Shown: positions 37,019-45,859 of the stretch, piece by piece
Layout of the letters: every line of letters starts with the position of its first letter
Position numbering within the stretch: the first letter of the stretch is position 1
From: Polycladidibacter hongkongensis
Lineage (GTDB): Bacteria; Pseudomonadota; Alphaproteobacteria; Rhizobiales; Stappiaceae
Direction: 5' to 3'
Length of the DNA: 64,000 bases
NCBI RefSeq assembly: GCF_001561995.1
Contig: NZ_LLWC01000036.1
Location: forward strand, 1 to 64,000
Position numbers and translations under genes: made by a program
Notes under the pieces: model-generated
Seen by the model: the letters and a program-made list of their open reading frames with translations, nothing else
What the model was told of the DNA's origin: nothing
Database searches by the model: none

Positions 37019-38116
37019 CTAAAGGTCAATTTCATCACGATAGGCGCTGGGACTAACACCATAAAGCTTGACGAATTCACGGTTGAAATTTGATTTGGTG
37101 GCAAATCCGGTGGCGTACATGATTTGTGTAATTGTAGTTTGCTCTTGACGCAATTGCCTCGCGGCTTCTGCGAGGCGATAGGAATTGACAAGTTGCGGCA
37201 GGCTCATGCCGCTGAGTTGGTTGACAGCCTTGGATATTGTTCTGGCAGGAATACCCAAATGGGCGGCGAGTTTTTCCAACGACAGTGTTTCATCACAATA
37301 AAGCCTTTCCTGCTCTAGCGCGTTGCGGAGCTTTTGTAAAACAGCTTGCAATTGCTCTGCCGATTGCACAGGAGCGTTTGTGCGCTGCCGCACAGGCCGC
37401 TGCTTGATGGTTTTGTCTTGGTTTGCGTGATGCACCTCCCCTGCTCCTGCCACCTCCTCCGCCCTCTTGCCCTCAGGTGCGCGGCGCTTTGCTGCTTGTC
37501 GCAAATAGGCGAAAGCCAGCAGGGCAAGCAAAATGACATTGCCAGAGAACACTATCTGCGCGGCCAGCTGAGGGCGAGCAATTTCATAGGCGATAGAGAT
37601 CAGAAAGTCTGTCAGAGCGGAGAACAGCAACAGGGCACCGGCAAGACGATAAAGGCTTTTTAGGTCTAGCAAAGTGCCAAGAGGGCTGCGGTCAAACCAA
37701 GCGTGGCCTTGTTTATGCGCCTGCACCAGCAGCAGCAGGGCAGCTCCAGCGTAAAACAGCAAGGACAACGCATCAACCAAATAGGAGCGACTGGCTAAGA
37801 TCGCGAGGTAAGTCAAAAGTGAGGCGATAAACGCCAGCAGAAGCGTGAAACTTAGGTGACGGGTACTCTTGTGGCCTGCCAGTTCGCCCAGTGCACCCCA
37901 AGTGAGTGCAGGAAGCGCAGCGGCGGTGACTGCAAGCGTGGCTTGAGGGATGTGCTCTCCTCCCCAGCGCAGGCCCACCAACAAAGACTGTAATGCGTAG
38001 AAACCCAACACCAACAAGCTCAGCGGTTTTCTTCGGGCGCCAAACTCTACCAAAAAGCGCAGCAGAAGAAAAACCAGCAGGAGTGACGTCACTATGGGAA
38101 GCGGCAGCTGTAACAA
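37019..38116 (-). CDS. AraC-family regulator with N-terminal multi-TM domain
   Basis: A 365-residue protein with about seven TM helices in the first ~210 residues (PIVTSLLLVFLLLRFLVEF, LSFTLLLAFIASLLTYLAIL, ALLLFSALTDFLISIAYEI, IVFSGNVILLALLAFAYL), a basic linker, then two AraC HTH motifs (LSLEKLAAHLGIPARTISKAVNQLSG and ITQIMYATGFATKSNFNREF, in parts). Membrane-bound AraC regulators of this build sense an envelope or membrane ligand directly. The start is a TTG at 38116 with GGAG 6 nt upstream; no ATG fits. The target is unknown. Confidence 0.85.
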   Translation of the reverse strand: MLQLPLPIVTSLLLVFLLLRFLVEFGARRKPLSLLVLGFYALQSLLVGLRWGGEHIPQATLAVTAAALPALTWGALGELAGHKSTRHLSFTLLLAFIASLLTYLAILASRSYLVDALSLLFYAGAALLLLVQAHKQGHAWFDRSPLGTLLDLKSLYRLAGALLLFSALTDFLISIAYEIARPQLAAQIVFSGNVILLALLAFAYLRQAAKRRAPEGKRAEEVAGAGEVHHANQDKTIKQRPVRQRTNAPVQSAEQLQAVLQKLRNALEQERLYCDETLSLEKLAAHLGIPARTISKAVNQLSGMSLPQLVNSYRLAEAARQLRQEQTTITQIMYATGFATKSNFNREFVKLYGVSPSAYRDEIDL

Positions 38117-38346
38117 GGCGGCTCCAATAAAAGGCTCTAATAAAAAGAATGGGGTGTTTGTTGTTGGTTCCGCCCAACCATATAATTAGGCTATGGCAAA
38201 CACCAGCACCATTTGACGGGCCGCCTGTCTTGGTAAGCACTTAAAGGATGTTTCTTATAGGCGGGCAGCCCAACCTTGAGAGGCGCGCCAGAATATGCCA
38301 TGAGGCGGCATTGCCGTTGACCTGAGATGAGTAAAGCGAGGACCCC

Positions 38347-38529
38347 ATGGCCAAATGCCCGATTTGTGAAAAGGATGCACACGCGAAGCATCGCCCTTTC
38401 TGTTCTGACAGATGCCGCGATATTGACCTAAACCGTTGGTTGTCTAATCGCTACTCCGTGGCTGCAAGCGAAGAAGAACAGGACCCAGAAGCGATTCTAG
38501 AGGGGCTGCGCAAAGCGGAAATGCACTAG
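38347..38529 (+). CDS. yacG: DNA gyrase inhibitor YacG
   Basis: A 60-residue zinc protein with ligands Cys4, Cys7, Cys19 and Cys23 (CPIC...FCSDRC), then IDLNRWLSNRYSV, the YacG signature; it binds GyrB and inhibits gyrase. In many alphaproteobacteria yacG lies right after maf and before tRNA-Phe. Here it lies on the opposite strand, 3.6 kb from maf, with the 5'-nucleotidase and tRNA-Phe genes between, so the block has been rearranged. Confidence 0.92.
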   Translation: MAKCPICEKDAHAKHRPFCSDRCRDIDLNRWLSNRYSVAASEEEQDPEAILEGLRKAEMH

Positions 38530-38701
38530 GTTTCAATATTTCCCGTGTGTTAGTGTTGGTAGTTATCAATTTAGCCGGTTAAACGTCTTGTCAGCGTCAT
38601 ATATTTGTTTTCATATCATGAAGGTTTTTGCAAACCGCTAAAAAGCGACTCGCTGCACATGTGCCATGTGCGGCGTTGATAGATATTTGGGGATCTGACA
38701 G

Positions 38702-40303
38702 ATGAAACAATTGATGATGGGCGCCAGTGCGCTGGTGCTTGCCGCTGGTTTTTCCGCTCCGGCATTGGCAGATTACGATCTGACAATTTTGCATATCAAC
38801 GACTTGCACTCTCGCATCGAGCCAATCAACAAGTACGATTCTGGCTGCTCAGAGAAAAGTGCTGCTGAAGGCAAGTGTTTTGGCGGTATTGCCCGTATCA
38901 AGACTGCTCTGGACGAGCGCCGCGCTGCACTTTCTGGCGAAGGTAAGAACTTTGTAACTCTTGATGCTGGTGACCAGTTCCAAGGATCGTTGTTCTACAC
39001 CACATACAAAGGCAAGGCCGCTGTTGAATTTATGAACATGCTGGACTTTGATGCCATGGCCGTGGGTAACCACGAGTTTGATGACGGCCCGGCAGCGCTG
39101 GAAAAGTTCATCGATGCTGCAGACTTCCCAGTTATTTCCGGCAATATCGAGGTTAACAATGAACCTCTTTTGAAAGGCAAAGTGCCCGGCACTTTGATCC
39201 TTGAAAAAGGCGGCGAGAAAGTCGGTATTGTTTCTGCGCTGGCTGAAGACACTGATGTGACCTCCTCCCCGGGTGCCGGTGTCCGTTTCATTATGGCCGA
39301 GGACTACCTGAAAGGTGCTGTTGAGGCACTTGAAGCGGCTGGCGTGAACAAAATCATCGCGCTGACCCACGCAGGCCTGACCCGCGACAAGCAAATTGCA
39401 GCGGCAGTACCGGGCATTGATGTGATTGTTGGCGGTCACTCCCACACCCTGCTGTCTAACACCCAAAAGCGCGCCAAAGGCCCTTACCCAGTACTGGTGA
39501 AAAACCCAGAGGGTAAAGACGTGCCGATCGTTCAAGCCTATGCCTACGGCAAATTCCTTGGCGAAATTGCTGTAACATGGGACGACAATGGCGACGTGAT
39601 CAAGGCTGTTGGCGAGCCGATCCTGCTTGATTCATCGGTTGCAGAAGACGAAACTATGAAAGCGCGTGTGGCAGAACTGGCCGCGCCGATTCAAGAATTG
39701 AAAGCACAAGTCATTGGCTCTGCTGCTGAGATGATTGATGGCAGCCGCAACACCTGCCGCGCTGGTGAGTGCGCCATGGGCAACCTTGTTGCCGACGCAA
39801 TCCTTGATGCGACCAAAGATCAAGGCATCGAGATTGTGATCCAGAACGGTGGCGGCTTGCGGGCATCCATCGATGCTGGCGAAGTAACAATGGGCGAAGT
39901 TCTGACTGTCCTGCCATTCCAGAACACTCTGGCTACCTTCGAGATGAAGGGCTCTCACATCAAAGAAGCTCTTGAGAACGGCGCTTCCAAACTGGAAGAA
40001 GGCGCTGGCCGCTTCGCGCAGGTTGCCGGTATCAAGTATTCCTTCGATGCCTCCAAGCCAGCTGGTGAGCGTATTGTCGCACTGACCATGACTGATGGTT
40101 CGCCAATCGATCCTGACAAAGTCTACAAGGTTGCAACCAACAACTACATGCGTGGTGGTGGTGATGGTTACAAGGTGTTCGCTGAGCACGGTATGAATGC
40201 CTACGATTATGGCCCAGGCCTTGAGATCGTTCTGGCGGACTATTTGAAGGCACATAAGGACTACCAGCCAAAGCTGGACGGCCGTGTCACCGCAGTAAAA
40301 TAA
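38702..40303 (+). CDS. Periplasmic 5'-nucleotidase / metallophosphatase (UshA family)
   Basis: A 533-residue exported enzyme: signal peptide to about residue 23 (ASALVLAAGFSAPALA), N-terminal dinuclear metal site with Asp34-x-His36 (HINDLHSR), DAGDQFQG, GNHEFDDG and GGHSHTLL, then the C-terminal substrate domain with NGGGLRASIDAGEVTMGE and NNYMRGGGDGY. UshA-like enzymes release phosphate and nucleoside from nucleotides or UDP-sugars. A weak GGGGAT lies just upstream of the ATG. It is monocistronic with a strong terminator at 40331. Confidence 0.93.
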   Translation: MKQLMMGASALVLAAGFSAPALADYDLTILHINDLHSRIEPINKYDSGCSEKSAAEGKCFGGIARIKTALDERRAALSGEGKNFVTLDAGDQFQGSLFYTTYKGKAAVEFMNMLDFDAMAVGNHEFDDGPAALEKFIDAADFPVISGNIEVNNEPLLKGKVPGTLILEKGGEKVGIVSALAEDTDVTSSPGAGVRFIMAEDYLKGAVEALEAAGVNKIIALTHAGLTRDKQIAAAVPGIDVIVGGHSHTLLSNTQKRAKGPYPVLVKNPEGKDVPIVQAYAYGKFLGEIAVTWDDNGDVIKAVGEPILLDSSVAEDETMKARVAELAAPIQELKAQVIGSAAEMIDGSRNTCRAGECAMGNLVADAILDATKDQGIEIVIQNGGGLRASIDAGEVTMGEVLTVLPFQNTLATFEMKGSHIKEALENGASKLEEGAGRFAQVAGIKYSFDASKPAGERIVALTMTDGSPIDPDKVYKVATNNYMRGGGDGYKVFAEHGMNAYDYGPGLEIVLADYLKAHKDYQPKLDGRVTAVK

Positions 40304-40330
40304 GCCTTTCAGGCGCATACATTAAGATTT

Positions 40331-40360
40331 AAAGGGGGCATTTTGCCCCCTTTTGTTTTT
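40331..40360 (+). terminator. Rho-independent terminator after the 5'-nucleotidase gene
   Basis: AAAGGGGGCA-TTT-TGCCCCCTTTT followed by GTTTTT, starting 28 bp after the stop codon. Confidence 0.92.
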
Positions 40361-40471
40361 CCGTAGATACGGGATCATCGTGGTAACACACTAAAATCTC
40401 TAGATTTTCGTAGTTAGCCCTGCAAATGTAAGTGGATTGTTGAAAAGTGTGCCGGGCGCTTAAAAGAGCTC

Positions 40472-40500
40472 TAGACAAGTGCCAAGTCCTTTTTTATAAG
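40472..40500 (+). promoter_or_regulatory. tRNA-Phe promoter, copy 1
   Basis: -35 TAGACA (40472-40477) and -10 TATAAG (40495-40500) with a 17-bp spacer, a good sigma70-type match. The predicted start is about 42 nt before the mature tRNA. Confidence 0.75.
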
Positions 40501-40548
40501 ACGCACACCTTCGCAGCGCGGACCACTTGAGAGCCGCAAAACTGCTTG

Positions 40549-40624
40549 GCCCGGATAGCTCAGTTGGTAGAGCAGCGGATTGAAAATCCGCGTGTCGGTG
40601 GTTCGAATCCGCCTCCGGGCACCA
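40549..40624 (+). tRNA. tRNA-Phe(GAA), copy 1
   Basis: 76 nt with acceptor GCCCGGA/TCCGGGC, D-arm GCTC, anticodon stem GCGGA/TCCGC with loop TTGAAAA (anticodon GAA), T-arm GGTGG-TTCGAAT-CCGCC and an encoded CCA end. The sequence is identical to the copy at 41586. Confidence 0.97.
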
Positions 40625-40654
40625 CTTCCCTAAATTGTTGACGATATGGGACTG

Positions 40655-41260
40655 CTAGCCATTGGCAGTCGTGTTGTTATTCAGCCTGTTGCTCCTCAAA
40701 GTGCCCCCATTTATGCATGTGCCCTTTTGACGTACATCGGCAAGGAAGAGTTTTCGGCGGGCATCTGGCGTTTCAAAGCGACGATAATAGCCTTTTGAGA
40801 ACTCTTGCCAGTCCGGTGCCAAACCTTGCTGCACTAGCGCTTGGGAGAGATCTGTCCCATCTGGGAGGAAGCAGTAGGCCACGGCACGCCCATAGTTATC
40901 TTCATGGCAAATAACTGCGCTTACTACCTGATCTTTACATAGGGAATGGAGTACCCATTTTGCTTTGATCCCATAGGAATGATTGCGTTTTAGCGCATCA
41001 ATACCAAAAAGGCGAATTTTCTCGCGGCTGATCCATAGAGTGTCCTCATCAACAATGAATGCCCGGCCTGTGACCAGTCGATACGACCCCAGAACTGACG
41101 CGGCATCAAAGTCGACATCTTGCTCCAATGGCGCATTCACCTGCCCCTTCGCGTCGTTCCGTAGCAAATGGCGCCATGGTGCGCGCATTCGCCTCCAGCG
41201 CCGAAACAGACGCCAGAGAAGAAAAAGCACAACAAGCAAGCAAGCCCCAATGAACCCCAC
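40655..41260 (-). CDS. Membrane-anchored thermonuclease (SNase)-fold protein, catalytic Glu missing
   Basis: A 201-residue protein: one N-terminal TM helix (ACLLVVLFLLWRLF), a basic stretch, then an SNase-like OB-fold domain (IRLFGIDALKRNHSYGIKAK near 82-101 and DNYGRAVAYCFLPDGTDLSQ near 121-140). Arg83, Asp88 and Arg125 match the usual Arg35, Asp40 and Arg87, but the conserved Pro-Glu after GIDA is replaced by Leu90-Lys91, removing the general-base Glu43. It may therefore be catalytically weak or a binding protein. It lies between the two tRNA-Phe repeats, on the opposite strand to both. Confidence 0.7.
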   Translation of the reverse strand: MGFIGACLLVVLFLLWRLFRRWRRMRAPWRHLLRNDAKGQVNAPLEQDVDFDAASVLGSYRLVTGRAFIVDEDTLWISREKIRLFGIDALKRNHSYGIKAKWVLHSLCKDQVVSAVICHEDNYGRAVAYCFLPDGTDLSQALVQQGLAPDWQEFSKGYYRRFETPDARRKLFLADVRQKGTCINGGTLRSNRLNNNTTANG

Positions 41261-41506
41261 TCAGCACCTCAGATTGTTGCATGCCCAACAAGTTTGCGGC
41301 GGTTTGTGCAAGAGATAAACCTAGTGGTTTCCTTGAGTGAAAAAGGAGTCTCGTTTTTGCTTAGATGACCAATGAGTGAGTGCGCTCCGCCTGCACATAA
41401 AGCTTGTTAGCGGCGCGGGGGCACCGACGCCCCCTTGAAAGGCCATCGCGCGCCAGAGCAAAATATACACAGGGTTGCATATTCCCCAATTTCTTTAGGA
41501 ATTTAG
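41261..41506. other. Intergenic region upstream of the SNase-like gene
   Basis: It holds a short inverted repeat GGGGGC-ACCGAC-GCCCCC near 41416 without a T-tract. Nothing else was recognised before the second tRNA repeat. Confidence 0.4.
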
Positions 41507-41507
41507 C

Positions 41508-41536
41508 TAGACAAGTGCCAAGTCCTTTTTTATAAG
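41508..41536 (+). promoter_or_regulatory. tRNA-Phe promoter, copy 2
   Basis: -35 TAGACA (41508-41513) and -10 TATAAG (41531-41536), 17-bp spacer, the same as copy 1. Confidence 0.75.
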
Positions 41537-41585
41537 ACGCACACCTTCGCAGCGCGGACCACTTGAGAGCCGCAAAGACTGCTTG

Positions 41586-41661
41586 GCCCGGATAGCTCAG
41601 TTGGTAGAGCAGCGGATTGAAAATCCGCGTGTCGGTGGTTCGAATCCGCCTCCGGGCACCA
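41586..41661 (+). tRNA. tRNA-Phe(GAA), copy 2
   Basis: 76 nt, identical to the first copy, with anticodon loop TTGAAAA and encoded CCA. Confidence 0.97.
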
Positions 41662-41886
41662 CTTCTCTAGATACACCGTCGCATAATTTCCCGTGGTTTG
41701 TTTACACCAACCCACCAGAGGTGCGCTAGCTGCCGCCCGCTTGTAGCGCGGCGCTTGTGACAACGCGTGTACAGATGGTTTACTGGCAAATTTCGCGAGG
41801 TAATCCATGCAGCCCAACAAAGGTAGCCTTACTCTCTAGAACGCGCTGCGCTATTCTCCTAGAAAACAAATGATAGGGACAAGACG

Positions 41887-42075
41887 ATGACCGAGCTTAA
41901 ACTAGAGGATTGCATTAACGAGACCTGCCCTTGGTCGGGCGAGAAGGTTCGCTCAGATTCACTTACTCTTTATCGCGGCAAAACTGTTGGTTTTTGCAAT
42001 CCGGGTTGCCGGGACAAGTTTGAAAAGGCGTCCAAGCACTTTGAGTTTGCAATTAATGCAGCTGAGAACCCCTAG
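41887..42075 (+). CDS. Small YHS-like Cys protein
   Basis: A 62-residue protein with four cysteines (Cys9, Cys14, Cys37, Cys41: CINETCPWSG and GFCNPGCRDKFEKA), resembling the YHS/TRASH metal-binding module (sometimes labelled glutathione-S-transferase-like by similarity). It probably binds a metal ion such as copper or zinc. A GGGAC leader lies about 10 nt before the ATG. It converges on maf with an 18-bp gap. The exact role is unknown. Confidence 0.75.
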   Translation: MTELKLEDCINETCPWSGEKVRSDSLTLYRGKTVGFCNPGCRDKFEKASKHFEFAINAAENP

Positions 42076-42093
42076 AGGACGCTGGCCCAAGCT

Positions 42094-42729
42094 CTAAGCT
42101 GTTGCAGGGGCTTGCTGGTGCCAAGCGGCTTTTGTGTCGTAACCGAGGCCAGAGAGCAGCGCTGCGGTTTCAGCCAGAGGTAGGCCAACCACCGAGGGGT
42201 AAGAGCCAATAAGGCGCTGAACAAACGAGCCAGCAAAACCCTGAATGGCGTAGCCCCCTGCCTTGCCGCGCCATTCGCCGCTTTCCAGATAGGCTTCCAT
42301 ATCGGCACGTGACAGCCGCGCAAAGCGAACGCGGGTTTCTACCAGCTTAGCGCGTTGCACGCCGCCAGAGGTGTTTACACTAATGCCGGTGAAGACCTTA
42401 TGCGTGCGACCTGAGAGCAGTTGAAGGCAGGCGCGGGCTTCGGCCTCGGTTTCTGCTTTTGGCAGAATACGGCGCCCCACAGCGACAACAGTGTCTGCCC
42501 CCAAGACAAGCGCGTTTTCCAGCTCTGGCTGACTGGCGAGCAAGTGGCGGGCAGTGCTGGCCTTGCCATTGGCAAGGCGCATAGCCAGAGCCCGCGGGCT
42601 CTCGCCGCGCTTGACAGTCTCATCAATATCCGCAGGTAGCAGGAAATCCGGCTCTATGCCGATCTGCTGCAGCAAAGCCAAGCGACGGGGAGAGGCGGAC
42701 GCCAAAACAAGAGGGACTTGCTTTTTCAT
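42094..42729 (-). CDS. maf: Maf family nucleotide pyrophosphatase
   Basis: A 211-residue Maf protein: [18 protein letters not shown] at the N-terminus, the catalytic [21 protein letters not shown] region, [31 protein letters not shown] near the C-terminus. Maf enzymes hydrolyse dTTP/UTP or modified nucleotides and affect septation. AAGGAG lies 9 nt before the ATG at 42729, inside the frame open from 42747. It follows infA in the conserved order. Confidence 0.93.
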   Translation of the reverse strand: MKKQVPLVLASASPRRLALLQQIGIEPDFLLPADIDETVKRGESPRALAMRLANGKASTARHLLASQPELENALVLGADTVVAVGRRILPKAETEAEARACLQLLSGRTHKVFTGISVNTSGGVQRAKLVETRVRFARLSRADMEAYLESGEWRGKAGGYAIQGFAGSFVQRLIGSYPSVVGLPLAETAALLSGLGYDTKAAWHQQAPATA

Positions 42730-42823
42730 CTTGCTGCTCTCCTTCATACTGGCTGCACTTTCAGGGCAACATTGCTAGCAAAAATGTAAGGTGTGGTCTG
42801 CAAGCTGTGCAGACACCCCAGCC

Positions 42824-43042
42824 TTATTTGTATCGGTAGGTGATGCGCCCCTTGGTCAGGTCGTATGGTGTCATTTCCACCAGGACTTTGTCACCTGCCA
42901 AAACGCGAATGCGGTTTTTGCGCATGCGACCTGCGGTGTGAGCAATAATTTCGTGGTCATTTTCCAAGGTTACGCGAAAAGTCGCGTTTGGCAGCAGTTC
43001 CGTGACGACGCCCGGAAACTCCAGCATTTCTTCTTTAGCCAT
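42824..43042 (-). CDS. infA: Translation initiation factor IF-1
   Basis: A 72-residue S1/OB-fold protein [22 protein letters not shown]... ending in [11 protein letters not shown], the exact length and sequence type of bacterial IF-1. It binds the 30S A-site during initiation. The true start is the ATG at 43042; the open frame from 43153 carries a non-homologous 37-codon leader. Confidence 0.97.
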   Translation of the reverse strand: MAKEEMLEFPGVVTELLPNATFRVTLENDHEIIAHTAGRMRKNRIRVLAGDKVLVEMTPYDLTKGRITYRYK

Positions 43043-43285
43043 ATAGATTCTCGACTGGTTGCACTTAATCGTGGCGGAACCTAGCGGATTACCAGAAAAA
43101 AGTGAACAGGTTACTCGTAGTTCTTGAGGGGCGTATACGCCAGTTTGCGGCACTTTTAAAGGTTTTGCGGCGTTTTTGCTGGTTTCGCCCCCTGATAATG
43201 CCAGTTTTCGCCGCTATTCAAGTGCAAGCTCCTCGTTTTTTAGGGAGCCGGAAGCGTTCTTACTGCCCTTTTCCTGCGCGAAAGC

Positions 43286-43747
43286 TCAAGACACAGAGGC
43301 AGGTTGCCAATCAAGGCGTTTCATCAAGCGCTGACGTAGAGTGTCGCGCACCTGACGATAGGCATCCATAATCTGGGCGCGAGAGCCGGTGGCCAGTGTC
43401 GGGTCAATAGTTGGCCAGTATTCCACATCGACTGCTTGGGTGCGGGTCATCTCCAGTGCCATGTGGTGCGCCTCCGGGGCGAGCGTGATGACCAGATCAA
43501 ACCCGTCCTCCTGCAAATCCTCGAGGGTTTTGGGGCGGTGCTTGCTCATATCAACGCCAAGTTCCTCCATTACCGCATCCACAAAGGGGTCGCGCTCTCC
43601 GGCGAACACACCACATGAGCGGGTATAAATCTTGCCGGGAAAGAGGAAGGAGGTCATTGCTTCGGCCATGGGCGAGCGCACAGCATTCATCCGGCACGCA
43701 AACAGGACGGCGCTTGGCTGGGCATGGAGGGGCGCGGTCATATCCAT
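43286..43747 (-). CDS. Low-molecular-weight protein tyrosine phosphatase / ArsC-like
   Basis: A 153-residue LMW-PTP fold protein with the C-x5-R loop Cys18-Arg24 (ACRMNAVRSPMAEA) and a C-terminal YWPTIDPTLATG that supplies the general-acid Asp. It could dephosphorylate tyrosines or reduce arsenate. The ATG at 43747 overlaps the stop of the UPF0262 gene (TGATG), so they are translationally coupled. This position is conserved in the hisD-infA block of related genomes. Confidence 0.88.
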   Translation of the reverse strand: MDMTAPLHAQPSAVLFACRMNAVRSPMAEAMTSFLFPGKIYTRSCGVFAGERDPFVDAVMEELGVDMSKHRPKTLEDLQEDGFDLVITLAPEAHHMALEMTRTQAVDVEYWPTIDPTLATGSRAQIMDAYRQVRDTLRQRLMKRLDWQPASVS

Positions 43748-44253
43748 CACCGCCGCTGCTGTAGTGAGCAGATCAGAGTAAACAGGCGGCGGGACGTTTG
43801 GTGATCAACCTCGATCTTGCCCTGCAAGCGCTCCCCAAGCACCGCAGCGCCATCATCATGCAAGCCACGGCGGCCCATATCGATGGCCTCGATCTGGCTG
43901 GGAGACGCGGAGCGAATGGCCTCATAGTAGGTATCGCAAACCAGAAAGTACTCTTTGATGATCCGCCGCAGCGGCGTGAGCGAGAGAATATGCGAACAGA
44001 CATCCTGCCCCATCTCATCGCGGATCATCATCACCAGCTTGCGCTGCACCAGCGAAAGGTCAAGCCGGTATGGGCCCTCGCAGGCGCCGACAGGAGAGAA
44101 ATAGTTTTCCTCAACCAGATCAAAGATGGCGACCTTGCGCTCGCGCTCCACGTCCTTATTGGCACGGGCAATGGAATCAGGGTCGAGCACGACCTCAAAG
44201 AGGTATTCGCGCTCGCTCTTCTTTATTAGTGAGGAAGATGTCCCTTGATCCAT
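43747..44253 (-). CDS. UPF0262 family protein
   Basis: A 168-residue protein of the alphaproteobacterial UPF0262 family: [65 protein letters not shown] and an ending [33 protein letters not shown]. Function is unknown. It sits between hisD (57-bp gap) and the phosphatase gene (1-nt overlap), the usual place for this family. No strong ribosome site is visible before the ATG. Confidence 0.92.
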   Translation of the reverse strand: MDQGTSSSLIKKSEREYLFEVVLDPDSIARANKDVERERKVAIFDLVEENYFSPVGACEGPYRLDLSLVQRKLVMMIRDEMGQDVCSHILSLTPLRRIIKEYFLVCDTYYEAIRSASPSQIEAIDMGRRGLHDDGAAVLGERLQGKIEVDHQTSRRLFTLICSLQQRR

Positions 44254-44310
44254 GGGCGTGCCGGTGATGCTTGCTCTTGATTGCTGGTCGATTAATCCTG
44301 AAAAGCTAGC

Positions 44311-45609
44311 CTAAAGCGAGTTAAGACGAATTGAAACCGACCGTCCGTGCGCTTGCAAGCCCTCGCATTCGGCAAGGGCGACCGCGGCCGGGCCGATCTT
44401 CGCCAAGCTTTCCGGATTACAGCGCAACAGCGAGGTGCGTTTCAAAAAGTCCAACGTGGACAGACCGGAAGAAAAACGTGCAGAGCGCGCTGTTGGCAAG
44501 ACATGGTTGGAACCGCCAACATAATCGCCAACAGCTTCAGGGGTGTAACGGCCCATAAAGATCGCGCCAGCATTGCGAATATGCGGCAAGAGCGCATCTG
44601 GATCTTCTACGCAAAGCTCCAAGTGTTCTGGCGCAAAGCGATTGGAGATACTTGCAGCTTCGATCAAATCCTTGGCGATGATGGCCGCGCCGTAGTCCTG
44701 CCAGCTGGCGCGGGCAACGTCGGCACGCGGCAAGGTTTGCAAGTGGCGTTCAACTGCCTCCATCACGGCAGACGCCATTCCCTCGCTTTCTGTCACCAGA
44801 ACCGATTGGGCGACCGGGTCATGCTCAGCCTGAGATAACAAATCGATGGCGACCCAATCAGGGTTGCTGTCCTTATCCGCGATCACGAGAATTTCGGAGG
44901 GGCCTGCGATCATATCAATGCCAACGCGGCCAAAAACACGACGCTTGGCGGCAGAAACATAGGCATTGCCCGGGCCAACAATCTTGGTTACCGGCGCAAT
45001 GGTCTTGGTGCCATAGGCCAGCGCACCTATCGCCTGCGCCCCACCAATGCGATAGATCTCGCTCACGCCCGCCATTTTTGCAGCAGCAAGCACCAGTGGA
45101 TTAAGCTTGCCATCGGGGCTTGGCACCACCATGACAATGCGCTGGACACCGGCAACGGTTGCAGGCACCACGTTCATAAGCACGGATGATGGATAACTTG
45201 CCAAACCGCCGGGGACATAGACCCCGACCGATTCCACGGGCGACCACATGCTGCCAAGCTCGACACCGATGGCGTCTTCATAGCGCAAGTCTTGCGGCAT
45301 AAGGCGCTTGTGGTGGGCGCGGATACGATCACACGCCAACTGGAGGGCATCATGTAGATCTGCCGGAATGCTGGCGACGGCCTCTTCTATCTCTTGCGGG
45401 CTGACTTTCAACTCGTTCATAGAGTTTGCACAGAGGCGATCAAATTTGGCGGTGTATTCCAGTACAGCAGCATCGCCGCGGCGCTCCACATCCTCCAGAA
45501 TCTTGCGGGTCACCTCATCGACATCGACGGAGACCTCACGCTTGGAGGACAACAAGGCGGAGAGGCTTTGCTCAAAATCCGGCGCGGTGGAGTTCAGTAA
45601 TTGTGCCAC
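44311..45609 (-). CDS. hisD: Histidinol dehydrogenase
   Basis: A 432-residue zinc enzyme converting L-histidinol to L-histidine with two NAD+. Visible signature elements are YVPGGLASYPSSVLMNVVPA, GPGNAYVSAAKRRVFG, IDMIAGPSEILVIAD, LLSQAEHDPVAQS and NRFAPEHLELCVEDP. The frame is open to 45714, but the GTG at 45609 (AGGA about 10 nt upstream; VAQLLNSTAPDFEQ follows) gives the normal family length, and the 35-codon extension has no homology I recognise. It is in the conserved murA-hisD-infA block. Confidence 0.95.
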   Translation of the reverse strand: MAQLLNSTAPDFEQSLSALLSSKREVSVDVDEVTRKILEDVERRGDAAVLEYTAKFDRLCANSMNELKVSPQEIEEAVASIPADLHDALQLACDRIRAHHKRLMPQDLRYEDAIGVELGSMWSPVESVGVYVPGGLASYPSSVLMNVVPATVAGVQRIVMVVPSPDGKLNPLVLAAAKMAGVSEIYRIGGAQAIGALAYGTKTIAPVTKIVGPGNAYVSAAKRRVFGRVGIDMIAGPSEILVIADKDSNPDWVAIDLLSQAEHDPVAQSVLVTESEGMASAVMEAVERHLQTLPRADVARASWQDYGAAIIAKDLIEAASISNRFAPEHLELCVEDPDALLPHIRNAGAIFMGRYTPEAVGDYVGGSNHVLPTARSARFSSGLSTLDFLKRTSLLRCNPESLAKIGPAAVALAECEGLQAHGRSVSIRLNSL

Positions 45610-45859
45610 TTCAATAGCATCCTGATTAGCTGGTGCCGCTTGGGTGCGATTGGCGCACAGCACAGGGCCAGCTAAGGGCGGTGGCACCCCTTGAAGAACG
45701 GGCGCGAAAACCACTGTTGACGCTGGCTTGCCTTTGCCACACGCGTTACCGCGGCACGTGGATTATGCAGTTGTTCTTCTTTTAGGAAGATACGGGGGCT
45801 TTAGGCAAGCCCCATGTTGTGGGCAAGTGCTTTGTGCCGCGCCTTTTTCTCAACAGTTA

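Larger units (their letters stand above)
40471..40628 (+). repeat. Direct repeat copy 1 carrying promoter and tRNA-Phe
   Basis: About 158 bp identical, except for one inserted base and possibly a few end bases, to 41507-41665. It covers promoter, 42-nt leader, the whole tRNA and a few bases beyond. Confidence 0.9.
41507..41665 (+). repeat. Direct repeat copy 2 carrying promoter and tRNA-Phe
   Basis: About 159 bp matching 40471-40628. The only internal difference I see is one extra base in the leader (GCAAAGACTGC against GCAAAACTGC). Confidence 0.9.

Noticed and set aside
40471-41665. Integrase-type att sites around the nuclease-fold gene
   Set aside because: The repeats include promoter and full tRNA and there is no integrase gene, so a duplication fits better than site-specific integration.
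41530-41820. 96-codon minus-strand frame across tRNA-Phe copy 2
   Set aside because: It contains the CPEADSNHRHADFQSAALPTE peptide type that arises from reading tRNA genes antisense, a well-known false gene.
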